DNA of 64,000 bases from Cheiracanthium punctorium (taxonomy: Eukaryota; Arthropoda; Arachnida; Araneae; Cheiracanthiidae), in contig JAWZYV010012271.1 in the NCBI GenBank assembly GCA_038373885.1, forward strand, positions 186,001-250,000. The letters are read 5' to 3'. Position numbers and translations under genes: made by a program. Position 1 is the first letter of the stretch, and each line of letters opens with the position of its first letter. Of this stretch, positions 26,601 through 41,600 are shown in pieces. The notes beneath the pieces were generated by a model, which ran no database searches, had not been told where the DNA came from, and saw only the letters and a list, made by a program, of their open reading frames with translations.

Positions 26601-29600
26601 TTTTCAATTTAAATATCATAATAAATAATAAAATAAGCCAAGATAATGTGCAAAGTGATTAAAATACTGAGATATTTGGCTCTATATGCACTAAATGATG
26701 ATCATTTGTCAAACATATTGCATCAAACATCAAAAATCAAAACTGTTGCAAATTTCGCTTAGTTGAAGATAATTCCTATTCTACATTAGGACTACGTAAG
26801 TCATATTTATAGTTTTATAGCAAATGTAGCAGTTAAAGAAGTCAAGTTTCACGAAAAAAAAATTATGTCAGTGCTTTAATTTGTGAAAAAATTCAAATTT
26901 TTCTCAAAAACTAACAAAATTTGGAAATTTTAAGCCATTTGCGTAGGCAAAAAAAATTAACTTATAGATTTCAGGTTTTAGCCTGTTAATAGGCTTGTAG
27001 TCGGTCACCGTTTACGCACTAGCCGATTTTGAAATTCGAAAATTTGATTTTTTCGATCCACCCTAATGTATATCTCTTAAAATCAGAAAGTACCTAGTAT
27101 TTGAAGCTTTTCTTGATCATTTTAATCTTATACTATGTGTAATTATGAAGCAAGCAATTTCTACTTTTTATTTTTAATGCAGTTATGCATATTATTTTTA
27201 ATATTTAATTATGTATACCAGTGCTCCCCAACCTGTTTATCGCCGCAGGCTGGTCAACGTTTGATAATTTCATGGTGGCCTGCTGAGGGGGGGGGGGGAC
27301 ACATTGAGTTGATTGTTTATACTTTAGATTGTTTTGATTTAATAATTTTAACTGAATTGAATTTAAGCATGCTTTTAAAATAAATTACTGTTACACTAAA
27401 ATTGAATGTTAAGTGATTTAATATTTTAACTCTTAGTATGATAAATCAATGAAAGAACACTGAGCTTGTTTCATTGCAAAAAGTCTTTCCATCTGGGGAT
27501 AATAGGGGACACCCGGATAGCACCCAAAGTTTGTTGCTTATATCCAGTTTGTTCTGTTATATTGTTTTGGTTGCTGTCACTGCAGAAAATCCCACTTCAC
27601 AAAGATGATAGGTTGTCGGAAATGTCAATAGCATATCTGCCAACTCTTCTGGTTTTGACAGAAGACTTCTGTTTTTTTAAGCTAGTCTTCTGCCAGAAGA
27701 TGAAATCTTCAGTCTTTTTTTAATTTTTAGTCGATATATTAAATTGTATTACAAACTGTGCGAAAAAATTGCAAATTAATAATTCTATTTCAAAATAATT
27801 TATTAAGGTAATCATTTCAACAGCTAACAGCACAATGCTGTAGTATGAGTGAGGTCAAAGCATTTGTAAGCAAATCTTTCATAGTTAACAGAACGTTTCA
27901 TTATTCCCTCAGTGATTCATCATTAGAAAATTTGTTAGTATTGAAAACTAAAGCTTGAAAATAATTTTTCTGATGAGCTATTAGTAAAAGCTAAAAAAGC
28001 TATTTTGAATGAGATAAAAAAATCTTAATCTGTTTATTTTTCAACATACTTTGGTTAAAAATAAAGTCAAATTCACATTTTAATTGTTTTTTATTTTTGT
28101 GAAAATACTCCATCTTTTTTTATTTTATATAAAAAAAAAATCAGGTAAGCTCTTTTCTATTGCTATTTAATTTTGTTTTTATTTCTCTACAATACTAATA
28201 TAAAAAAAAAAAATAAGAAGAAGAAATGGTGATATACACTGGGGGAAACAGTCTTCTGTTCTTAAAATATTTTTAAAATTTTATTTTTAATCTTCTGATA
28301 TTTTTGTGAAATCTTCTGTTTTTTCAACCTGAGTCTTCCTGTGCTTAAGGAGGTTGGCAGGTATGCAATAGGTATTTAAGTGACTGCAATTTTAATTCAT
28401 AATCTTGAAGTAGTTAATGAACTGTAAACTAGTGTAAAATAGTTTCCAGATTTCTTCTGTTACAAAGATATAAATTAGCACAAACCCAACAAAGTCAAAA
28501 CCTGAGAGAAATACACCATAATAAATAAAATGGAAATAATTTAATGTTCATTGGATGTCCCAGTACCATTCCATCCATGTTCTAGTACCGGTCTGTGGAC
28601 CAGGGGTTGGGAATCACTGATGTGTACAACTATACCAGAGAAAAGTATTATTAGTATCCATGTTTGAACTGTAGATAACCTTTGTTGCAATTTATTTTAG
28701 TACATTAATATGTATTTATTTATTTTAATTTGTGGCAGACCGATGCAGGCATGTGCGGTTTATTTTGTCCATTCATGCAAGAGTCACTCAAAATCCTCAA
28801 CTATTTCTCTTTTTTTTTCACCCTAAGAAAGCTTTCTGTGAATTCAATAACTCGCAGGATAACAACTTGAAAATACTCAACATACGATCTGTTTTAAATA
28901 AACAAATAAAAGCACTTGCCCCAATTTCCCCATATAATCTTTTTTTTTTTTTTTTTTTAATGGATCTACCATATCCACAACATTATCTTGCTCATCACTT
29001 ATCAATTTAGCACACATACCTCTATCTTTCTTCAAACTATAAAAAAAGTTCTAAGTAAACAACATTCATGCTAACAATAATTCCTTAAATTAACAAAATT
29101 CATTAAAGAGCCCCCAAATGAAAAAATAAAATACACTGTGGCAAATTGTAATATAGTAGAATTCCCAATCTTACAAACTCTCTTGGTTCCTGTTGAAAAT
29201 TCACTAGAATTTCATTTTACAGGAATTGGATATTTTTGCAGTTAAATAAGTGAATAATACAAATATTTAGTAAATCCAACAAGTTTAAAATTATTTAATT
29301 GTGACTTTCAGTTAAAAGTAAATTTATATATATAATAAATTTGTTACTATGTCAAATAATTTGACTATATTTCATTGTATAAAGGAAATACTCAAAAAGG
29401 GGGGAAATTCATCAATTTTTGTCTGTTACACTTTCAAAATCTCTTTATCTGTAGGATATGCAACAAACAGCAAGTCTGCATCCACTTCTGAAAGTTTGCA
29501 GACATTTACATCTGTCAGAATCAGTTTCGTCTCTCTGATCAATGAAAAAAGTTGCATTATATGGAAAGGGCTCCACCATGGTGGAGTGGGTAAAACAGTG

Positions 29601-32600
29601 AACATGGTAGATGGCTTAAGTGTGAAAATCCCATGTTGCAGCCTATTGCACGGGCCTCAGTGTAATGATTTGAAGTTTTGAGCAGTTTTCTCCAGATGTA
29701 ACGGGAACACATGTTAGAATCCTTTAAAAAGTCCCCTGACCAAGGTACTCCATTCTCACCCTGTAAGCAGATGCCCCTCATTTGAACTTGCCATAACACA
29801 AAAACACTCACACACTCATATTGAGAATATTTTTAACTAGCTGAATTACCCGTCCTTGACGGGTTAGTGAATGCAAATTTCCAAAAAGTAAGAACTTTCG
29901 TCAGCATTGTAGGAGTACACAGAATGGATGTAGTATGTTGCCAAAGTAAAGAAAGCGAAGTTATAATTTTTATGTATTGTTAAACTATTATATGTTAGAG
30001 AGTAACTAAGTAATATCATTTCATTCGCTTTAGTCGTAATTATGTGATGCACGAACGAATATTTATGCATATTGAAATAATTTTTGCAAAATCTCAAAAT
30101 CTAATCAACATTTTTGAAAAATTTGAAGCCTAGAATTTAAGTTGAGTGACAACCTATCCTGTCACCCAATTTCGTTTCATTCCCTGTAGTCATTTATTTC
30201 GTGATGCTGGAACAAAATTTCAGCATTTTAAAACAATTTTCGCAAAATCTCAAAATGTAATCAAAATATTTTGAAATTTCAACGCCTATAAATTAAGATT
30301 AGCAACTACCTATCATATCACTAAATTTCGTATCATTCGTATTAGTCGTTATTACGTGATGTTTGAAGAAATATAAACGTATTTTGAGAGAATTTTCTCA
30401 AAATCTAATAAAAATGTTTAAAAAATTGGACACCTGTAAATTATGTTGAGCAACCATCTATCATGTGACCAAATTTCATATCATTTGCTTTAGTTGTCAT
30501 TACGTAATGCGGGAACAAAGATTCACTCAGTTTTAAACGATTTTTGCAAAATCTCGAAATCTGATCGATTTTTTTTAATTAGATGCTAATAGTTTAAGGT
30601 GAGTGACCACCTATCATTTCACCAAATATCATTTTTTCACCTTTGCAGTTATTACGTGATGTGCGAACACAAATTTACGCAGTTTGAAATGATTTTCTCA
30701 AAATCTAGTCAAGATTTTTTTTTTTTAATTAGACGCCTATGTTTAAGTTGAGTGAGCACCTATCATGACACCCAATTTCATATCATTTGCTTCAGTCGTT
30801 TTAACATAAAAAGCGTCACGGACAGAATAACAGACAGACAAACTTTTTTTTAGGGTCGCATCGGAGTCCCAGCTGCTTGAAACGGATAGAAATTGCAAAA
30901 TTTTTGAATTCCAAGAAATGTACAAACAAAAGTCTAATTTTATTTATATAGATGTTAAAGTCTTAGGGTTGCATTCTGATTAAAAATTTTGCTATAAGAA
31001 GAAATTCTTTAATGAGAGACTTCAGAGGCGGGTCAAGCATATTGGAGGCCACCTGGCAGTAAAATTTTCGAAGTCCCTAAGAAAGAAAGATAAAAGATTT
31101 TATGAAATTTAAGTTTGCTCACTTACGCATAATTAAAAAAGAAACTATACACAACTGCTAAAGGGGACAGTTGCCTTTCCAGTATTTTTATTTTTTTCAG
31201 TTAAAAAAAGAACATAGTACAAATGAGGGACTGAATGCATTTCAATGTTCAACTAAAAGTACATTTTGAAAAAATAAATCTCTTTAAATTGCACATTTAA
31301 GTAAAATTTAAAAAAATGTTTTAAAAGCTGATTTTTTAAAAGCACTACTACTTTTTAAAAATAGATTTTTGTAAAATAAAAAAAAGTTTTCAAATTCATA
31401 TTTCACAAAACTGTGCATGGATTTTTAAATACATCTAATATTATGTCTAATATTGTTTTCCTCCTGACATATATAGTGTAAAACAATAAAATATAACATA
31501 TCTTCATATGATTTCTGTAAAATAAAAATAAAAATAACTGTAGGCTAATTCCATGCACAGATTTATCATATACATAATAAAGAACATGTACAAAAAAATT
31601 TAAATCTTATCTCAAATACAAAAAAAAAAAAGCCATCTAAAGAGTTTGTTTGCACTGAGAAGGCACTGAGTGTGTGAACAAAAGTTGCAGTAATTCGTGA
31701 TATTGGTCCATGATTAAAAATGAAGTGCAAAAATTTTCATAATTTAGCAGGCTTTCATTTAATATTTAAAAAAGAATTTTTTTTTTTTTTTTAAACAAAA
31801 TTTGCAGTAAACTGTCCTCTTAAAGTACTTTATACGAACTTGCTTCTTGCTTTATCTTTTGCAAATTCATCAGTAATTTTTGTGATGTCTAGCTCTGCCA
31901 AATTTTCTTGCTTAATGTGCAATAAAGCCAAAATGTTTAATTGTTCTTCACTGTCGTAGTTCTTAAATAAGTCTTCAGGTGTTCTAAAACCAAAAAAGAT
32001 TTTTCACCTGAAGAGATTGATATGGGTAGAGTTAAAAATATTTTTAAAGTTATTCCTACATTAGGAAAAGTTGATAACATTTCTTGTACAGCCATGTAAA
32101 TTTCAGATAAATTTCTATCAAGTTCATTGTGTTCTTCCAAAAATAGCAAAAAAGTTATTCAGTTCGTCAACATTTTAAATGTCTATGTCACATTTATAAA
32201 TATTCAAGTTTTCTATCCAATTTTTCTTTTCCTCTTTTCATAATTTCTCATCAAACAATAAATTAAAATGCTCTAAACTATTTTCATCTGTCCCTTTCTT
32301 CAAGATTATTCGTGTTTGGTATATTTCGAACATTACATAAAATGAATTTAATTTAAAAAAAAAATTCTCACTAATTTGCTTTCCACTGACTGCAGAAATG
32401 TGCTGTTAGAATTTATTCTTTCCTAAGTTCCAAATAACTGTTACTGCTACTTCTATTACTACTACTTCTACTACTAACAATCATAATAATGTATAAAAAT
32501 TTAAAAGTTACGATAATGTTTTATTAATTGATTAAAACTCATCAACCGTCTAGACATCATGTTTGTAGATACTGACGATTTTGGGTTTATTTGTGGTACT

Positions 32601-35600
32601 ACCACATTAGATTAAAAATGTAAGTTTTCATATTTTTAAAACAATTTATTTCTGAGTTGTAAGTTTGAAATTTTGAAAAAGTTGAACATTTTGCATGGTA
32701 TAATAATCTTTAAGAGTCTGTAACTCAAGACATATTTGACCTAGAGAGTTAAGATTTATTTCATTTTGTTCAGTATTTTGAAGTCTTTCATAAAGTATAT
32801 AACATGGCCATATCACTTAAACAACTTATTTTTTTTGCTAATGAAAAGAAATCATAATTGAAATTTTTTGAAAAAAAATGTCATTAAAAAAGAAAGTAAT
32901 TTTTTTACATTAGCATTAAACATTTACATTCAAATTCATATATATCCCCTGCTCATCTTTGTCTAAAGTTATACGAGATTCTTTGTGGTGAAAGTCTAAA
33001 ATTTTAGTTCGTCATCTCTGATAGAAACTTTTGACAGTCCCCTGCACAGTTTGGCAGTGGATGTAGCAATTAACTGGATTTTCATTAATACTAAGTTTCT
33101 TCATTTACACAAAACATTAATCATCATCTCAGCTTTTTGCTGATTTCACACAATTCTATTATACAAGTACATAAGATATATACATAAATTTTTAGCAGTT
33201 ACGTGCTTCTGGGTTGAAATCTTCCCTTTATCAGCTGGAAAAGAAACACTTATGTATGCACTTAAACGGTTACCAAACAGTTATAGCTATCTTCATCCTA
33301 TTATATATTAATTATGCATTCACACAAAGAATGATGACTAGGCAATTTTCTTAGAGTAGATTTTCCCATGTATTGCTAGGGGCAGTTGCTAAGGATTGAG
33401 TTTATTTTTAGCAAACTAATTAATTTTTCTAAAAGCAAATTAATTAATTTTACTTTTGCACCAATTAATTTTGCTTTTAGAAGCACTAGGCTAATTTCTT
33501 CTCCAAAATCAACCAGTCTCAGAGTTGCCCTTTGGCATAAACATGCTGAACAGTGAAAACCTAGGAGGAAAAATGGGAAAGTAATCTTTTATATAAAATG
33601 CATAACAACCTCATTAGTATATGGGGCACAATTTAATAATAGGGAATTTATTTGTGCTGGGGTTGTATACAAATTTTAAAAATATAACTTTTTGAAAAAA
33701 ACATTCCATTTACTTTTTTTGCAATTATTGGCCACTTATCTAGTAGATGCAGAATTAAAATACATTACCATCTTTTTGGCATGCCCTGTATAAAAATATG
33801 GCATAATTTTTTTGCTGGTGTATGAATTTAGTCTTTTTGCTTTTTTGCCAGTCTCATCCCTGACATCACAAAGTAATAATACTTTATGTAACATATTAAA
33901 TTTGGATACTATAAATTAAACTTGAAAGAATTTATATATAATGGATGGTTTAAATATGAAAGTATTTTAAGTAAATGCATTTGTGTATTTTATAGGTGTA
34001 TTGGTCTGAAAGTGGTGAACTTGTATGCATTGCTACTGATGACTCTTTCTATGTGCTAAAATATAATGCTGATGCTGTTACTAAAGCCAAAAATTTTCAA
34101 ACTGATGCACCTGAAGATGGGATCGAAGAAGCATTTGATGTAAGTTGAATTAATATTGTACTTTGTATAGTTAGTAAAAATGCAGTCTTGCTTAGGCATT
34201 TTATATTTTTGTTTTCTGCTAAAATAAAAGAATTTTTTTCAGACAGCCTGCTTTAAATTGGTAAATTATATAAATTATGCTTTTGGGGAAAAGGTTTGTT
34301 TGTCGAAATAAACTAATATTATTTCTTCTACTCTTCTTCCCCCCTCCTTCTTTAGTCTCTTTAGGCTTGTTTTACAATACTTAATGAACAGTTACACATC
34401 CATTGAATTTTTTGTTACAGTTATGAAGCCGGTGATTTCCTGGCTAATCTTATTTTATGTTTCTACTCTGTATTATGTATTTAAAGAAGTATCTGTAAAG
34501 TAAGGAAGTATTGTGTGAACAGTGTTGTTTACATTCTGATTTTGCAATTAAAATTTAAACCTTTGCAAATAAGGAAATAATTAAATCATGCTTCTCATTC
34601 CTATACAGAAATTGCTCCTTCTTATAAGTAAAAAAAAAAAAAAAAAAAATCTATATACTGTCAAATTTCGTTCACTATATCAGTAGTTCACTAAAACCGA
34701 TGTTTCTCTTGCTGAACAATACAAAACTAGAAAATAGTATTTTATACAAATAATACTGAATATTTATTAAATAAATCAAACATAACTAATCGTATTTATG
34801 GTTATAGAAATATTTTTTAAGTAAAGCAAACATAATTAAATCTCATTTATGGAAATAATGAACATTCCATTCAGTTGGCTAAAGTTGCTGTCACTTTTAA
34901 CCTGTGATATTGCATTGGAAATAGGAAATGAAAGGTCAAGAGAGAAATTTCTGTCTTTAGTTCCCTTTCAAAAGTACCCTGCTTTTGTTAATGAATGCTT
35001 TTTTAAAGATTAAAATGCATCACAGCGGGGAAAAAAATTATAACACATTGTTTAACATAAGTATGTTAGCCTAGACACTAGCAATTCATCTGTATTGTTC
35101 AGGTTCTTGATAATCTTTCTCTCTCGCCGAACACAAAAGAGACGCTCTTCATAGGATTAGAACAACATCATCTGTGCCATCCAGAAGTTTAAGTAAATGC
35201 TTATTTTAATTATGTAACCAATGAATAAGTAAATAAAAGGTGAAGTCATGGTTCATCCAAACGAAACAATGCTATGAACATTTTCAATGTATGTGAATCG
35301 GGACTCAGGAAATGCGTTCACTGTAGTTGAAAGTTACTACATCCAGGTTCACTATACCTGGAGTTGACGGTATATGTATTGCCTTTCTGATTTTTGTTTG
35401 CACTTTATTTGGGGGGGGGGGGGAATTGCTCACTTGAACATGATAAAAATGAAAAATGGTTCACTGCAGTAATTATTCAGCTTAGTTAGCTTAGCTTGTT
35501 GTTGCTTATTTCTCAGTTAGCTTATTGTTGGATTACTTCTCTCATTTATCTTTTAAAACTACAATTAAGACACATTACATTTCTCACTAAATGTTTCTTA

Positions 35601-38600
35601 AGTTGTAAGTAAAGTGTTTTACTGTATATGGGTGATTCTAGAGATGTAAAAATTAAATAAAACTAAAGTTACTTTAAAAATCTGGGGGGGGGGGATCTGT
35701 AAAATCCTTCATTTGTTACTTAATTAAAATAAAACATGTTCTGTGATTACAATTCATTTATATTGATATTTTACCTGATTTCTAAAAGGCATGTGAATGA
35801 CAAAGAAATATTTAAAACGCATACCTGGGAAATAAAGTTTGACTTGTTCCATATCATAAAATATTCTAAGAAGAGCAAAATGCGATTTCTGGCTGAAAGA
35901 AGAACTATAAATGTTTTTTTTCTTGAGTTGCTGCCATTTTTCAAACTGAAATCTTCTGGTGAAAAAAATTTAATTTTTATTCATGTGGATGAAACATAAT
36001 CCTTGAGACTAAGTTTAAATTCATGTTTAGTGGAGAATTTTGTTTTAGTGTGTGAGAGAAAGAGAAAGATTAATATTCTACACAGATAACATTCAGTGTT
36101 CGAAAAATACTAAAGAAAAAACCATTTTTATTATTTATTTTTAATCCAGATTCATTAGTATATGAAAATTGTGTGTTTCAGACAGGGCATGTGGGATAAC
36201 ATTCCACTGCAATAATTTTGAATAGATTAAAAAAAAAAAAAAAAGAATTTTTTATATAGTTGAGAGACAAAATTATAAAGCTAAATAATGCAAAAATATC
36301 CCAAAAGTTTTTTAACATTAAAAAAGAATAATAAATACAAAAATCAGCACAGAACACAAATATTCTTGTATTTATAGAATCACCCATATGGTTTTTTATC
36401 TTGTTACTTAGGTTATTGGAATGCATGCAGAAACTGTGAAAACTGGCTTGTGGATTGGTGACTGTTTCATCTATACAAATTCTGTAAACAGACTGAACTA
36501 TTATGTGGGTGGGGAAATTGTAACAATAGCTCACTTAGATAGGTAAGCTAATTAAAAAAAAAAAAAAGTAACATCAAATGTATTTTGTTAACTTTCTATT
36601 TCATGAAAACATTTTTTATGCATTATATTTATTTATAACAATGGAGACATGTACGTCTAGAGATACTAAGTAGTTTGAATTGTGAGGGTTTTTTCCCCCC
36701 CAGAGAATTTATTTGATTAAGGAAATTGGAAAAAATTGCTTTATTGTCTCAATAATTTGAAATTTTGTGTTGTAAAAGCTTTGCAAGATATTTAGCAGTA
36801 TATTTTGTTACCTCATAGAAAGTTACTTTACTTGCTGAGTTTTTATGTAATACAACAATGTACAAGACATTGGAAATATCCAATGAACAGTTCATTGCTG
36901 TAAGGGTGATTGTCAATGTTATGCAGTGTTTAGAAGGAACATAAAGATCTGAATTGCACCGAAGTGTAATTGTGTGATTTATAACAGACAGATTTTTTTT
37001 TAAACATTTTTAACAGACATTTTTTTATATTCAAAATTTTAAATTTTTATAAATTTGTAACAACATTTATAAATTTGAAATTATATGAAACATATAAAAG
37101 AGAAAGAGAGAAATTTTGTAAATTCAAGTTCTAAAATACAGAATGTTCTGACAAAAGTGTGTCTTGATGAAAATCATCTTATTTGAAATCAAAATTCCTC
37201 TCATTCTTTTGTTTCATAATACTTCAGTTTGTGCATTTTAGAATAAATACTTTTATATTAACTTACATAACTGATGAATTTGGTTCGAATCTACCTCCTA
37301 ATTAAATCATAATGAAATAATGATGTCTTAATTAAATATAATAACCATTTCATACCCGAATTGTTGACTGTCCAATAATGGCAGATTTGCACAAACCTAT
37401 TTCACTGTTATAGGACCATATTAGTTGGTGGTCTTACTGCAAATGAAATGGTTTGGGGGTGCTCAGTTCACTGTAATTGGCTAGTCTGCTCAAATCGATT
37501 TTGCAAGTTTGTGTGTAAAACGAGTATTTAAGATTTGAATCCTCATCTGTAAATGTGCAATTGTGTAGTTTGTAATTATATTCATTTCTTGTCTGAAAAT
37601 TGTTAACTGATATTAATATATGTAAAATTAAAGGAATTTTTTTTTTTTTTTTTTTGGTTTTAGAGTGATGTACCTTTTGGGTTACATCCCTAAGGATAAC
37701 AGATTGTATTTAGGAGACAAAGAATTAAATGTTGTATCTTATTCCCTTTTGTTATCGGTACTTGAATATCAAACTGCTGTTATGAGAGGAGATTTCGAAA
37801 CAGCCCACAGTGTTCTCCCCTCCATTCCATGGGAACAACGTACTCGTGTTGCTCACTTTTTGGAAAAACAAGTAATTATATGAATTATTTTCTATCTTTA
37901 AGGATTTTCTTAAGCTCTAATTTCATGCAGCACTAATTTTAAACATTTTATTATTCCTAAAATTATATTTAGGGAGATTTTTGATTCTTCAAAGAAAATT
38001 GACTTTTATTGTCTAGTGTTTAGCTATATGAATAATGTGTATGGTACTTGCAGTTGGATTTTTAACATGATGAAGTCTTTTTGCTGTTACAGATATTAAA
38101 TTGCATATACTTGGCAAAGTCAGTAACTAGGGTACTTTTCCGTTATACGAATGCCAGACAAATTTGGCGATTATTATTTTTTTTTTTTTTTGGTCTCCAA
38201 GTAGCTACAAAGGCAATTGTTTGTGTTGCCAAATACCTACGGGATATTTATTTTGCCTTAAATATTTTCAATGCCTTCAAAACAAGCATTTTAACAGAAA
38301 ATACAAAGTTAAAAATGTAAACAGACAAATTAACAGACTCACCATTACATATGACAAAATTCAATGAATGTTAAATCCTTACATCAACAATAAGTAAAAC
38401 ATATTACTATTCTAAGACTAAAACGATAATTTTCAAACCAATTAACATTTTAAATATCAACGCTACATCTGCAAGACCTCACTTTGCATTTCCAAACAAT
38501 ATGACAATAAAATTACCTATGGGAACTTTTTTTTTTTTTTTTTTTTTTTTTGAGCAAGTTAATTTACTTATCAAGTATGTACAAGGATGTTTTACTGCTG

Positions 38601-41600
38601 CTGAATGCATTCAGCATTTTCTATAACCTAAAGACATAAAATAGGCAATTCTACACAAATCAAAATATTTTAAAACATACTCACATTTTCAGCTTTTTCT
38701 TGCAAATTTTACTCTCATCGATTCCTCACATGAATAAATATAAATTTATTCTGTTTTGAAACTTATTCATTAAATTTCAAACCTTTTACCCTTTAAATTC
38801 CAACATTTATTTTACAGTTTACGTTTCACTTCGAAACACACGCACTAGCGAAAATACACAATTTCAAAAGATACATGGTGGAAAAATTTGGCCCTATATG
38901 GCTAAATTGCCTGTATCCTTATTTAGACATCAGAAACTGCACAACAGCTGCATTGACAACTACAACTATACGATAAATAGGTATTCATATTTTACCAAAC
39001 AATTTCTTCAACAACTCGGTCAAAAATTTATTTTAGCTTCTTCATTCATTGCCACATTTTCTATTAATTCATAATAATACAAATATATATATATATATAT
39101 TAAACCAACACTCACCTAAACTAAAAAAATATATGGCAATGCATGTTAAACCTTGAGGAAGCAACAATACAACAACAAGATCGCAGAAGATAGTAGAAGA
39201 ATACAGAACAGACACAATCTGCTTTTTGTTGCATAGGTTCTAAGCATGTGTTTGAATAGCAAGATTAATAAATCAAATAGGTAGACAAATACAAAACAGA
39301 AAAATACGTTTTCCTTTGCTATTCAAACACAAGCTAACATACTACGGACAAACAAGCAAGGTTATCAAAAGAAAACAAGATCACCTCACAATTCAGGATA
39401 TACGATTGCATATGGAATACATAACACACACACAGATTAGTACAATGAGGCACTGACTAATATGTTGTGCTTTGCTTTTCAAGAAGTAGCGAATGTACTA
39501 CGCACCACAAAGCCGGGTTACCAAAAAAAAAGACAAGATCGCTGCACGATAGAGGATGGGTTTCCAGAAAATAATGTTGCCAATCTTCGCCCTCTACTAC
39601 CAGAAAAAAATTGCCAAATTTGCATGGCATTCAAATAGCAGTATAGTATCGTAACTAGTTACACATTACAATAAGTTCATCGTTGTTTAAATTGTCAAAT
39701 TAGACCCTTTCAGCAATGTTGAAATCTTCAATTCTTAGTGTATTTACTTTGTTTTATGTAGTCATGAGTTACCATGAATTTGATATCATTTCCAAATAAC
39801 AAAAGAATAATTTTGTGTAAGAAAATATTAATCATTTTAACAATAATGAACAAATTCAGTTAAACAATCACTTTCAACAGCAACTTTTTGCCTTTGACGT
39901 AATTAAAGGTTTTTGCATTTGTTCCTTTAATGCTTTTTTTAAAGTGCTCCTCTTTTTACTAAAGACACTTTTTTTTTAATTGTGTAAAATCTGCAAATTT
40001 TTACACAACTGTTTTATTCATAAGTTTTTAAAGGAAGCTTTTTCTACCTGATGGTGCAAATATTTTATTGCAAGGATAATTACCATCAGTATTATGTCTG
40101 AAAAATTACCAAAAGGTTTGTATAATATAAGCATTTCTAATTTGAATATGAAATATGTCAAAACCTGTCCTGCAAGCCCCTACTCTAAATTTATCAGGCC
40201 TAGTGACCATCCATCTTAGTGCTATGCTATGAACAAACACATGTTTTGCATCCTGCTTTATTTATATGGATTTACTGTTCATAGATGCTATAAATAAAAT
40301 ATTTAAAATATCCCTTATTTTACTAGTAAAATAACAAAAACTGTAAGTATTTTTAAAGTAATTAAAAAATATATTTACTTTTATCAACTGACAAATTCCA
40401 AAAACTTTTTACTGAATGGCATTTAGAAGCTAGCTGATTCCTCATAATTTTTGGATGTTATTTAGGTAATGAAATGTACTCATTAAGCATGCATTTTAAA
40501 CTTATTTTCGCTGTGTGCAATTGATATGTATTTTATAAACATAATTAAAATGTTTTTTTTTTTTTTTAATTCATTTATAGGGCTTTAAATCTCAAGCTTT
40601 AGTAGTTTCTACAGATCCTGATCATAAATTTGAACTTGCTCTACAGCTTGGAAACTTAAAAGTTGCTTATAATCTAGCCAAAGATGCTATGGTATGAAAT
40701 ACATTTATTCTTTTATGTTGTTGATTAAATACATTAATGCTGGTATTATTTAAAAAGTTATAGAAGATTATTAAAAAAAGATTTAGAAGATTTTCTGAAA
40801 AGTTTTACATAGAATGTGTTAATGTTTTTTTTTTTTTTTTTCTTTTTTGGGAGGAAGGGGGGGGGGAGTATTATCAGCTAAACTAACAGTTAACACATAT
40901 TAAATGTGAATGTAAAAATAATATATCATTTTTCTGTAAAAGTTTTCATTTGCTATTCACTGTGTTTTTTTTGCTTTTTTTAATACTTTTGTGACAGGGA
41001 GGGAAAAACATGTGGAAAACTATTTTTTCTTTTATTTAAAATTGTATAAAATTTAAGTAAAACTCAGTAATTTATCAAAAACCAAGATTCTTGCATGTTA
41101 TACTTTGGTGATCTGACACATGAAACACAATTAGAACAGATGCACTTATTTATAAATTTAAAAGATTTCCATTTAACTTTTCCATTTGATGCCTAACATC
41201 AAGACACAGAGATGAAAATTCTCCACAAATATGCAGAATTCCATGGTTTAGTTATTTTCAATTATTCATTATTATTATTTAATAATATGTAGATTAAATA
41301 ATCACGGCTGGGTTCCATATTTCAAGTCTGCTAACTAAGTTCAATCTTTTTGCATCCTTTTAGTAAATGATTATTTTTTTTAAAGAGTTTGTTTATTAAC
41401 ATCTCTAATGCAATTACAAAGTACATAAATGCTTATTTTAATTTATTTTTTTAAATGCTTCTGAAAGTTTGAATGTTAAGCTAAAAAATCGTCACATAAA
41501 CTATGTGATTCGAAAAAGATATTGATTTGCATAGATTGACTGTGAAAAAAGAACTGCTATTTTTTTATTTTAATTGAAGATAAATGCTGTTTTTAATATT

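Noticed and set aside
28732..29010. 92-residue frame in intron 11
   Set aside because: Phe-rich stretches come from T-runs; no domain or conserved motif.
29565..30000. tRNA genes at the SINE heads (also 19815-20045 and 63635-63895)
   Set aside because: A- and B-box-like words are present, but no cloverleaf with acceptor and anticodon stems could be drawn; long bodies follow, as in SINEs.
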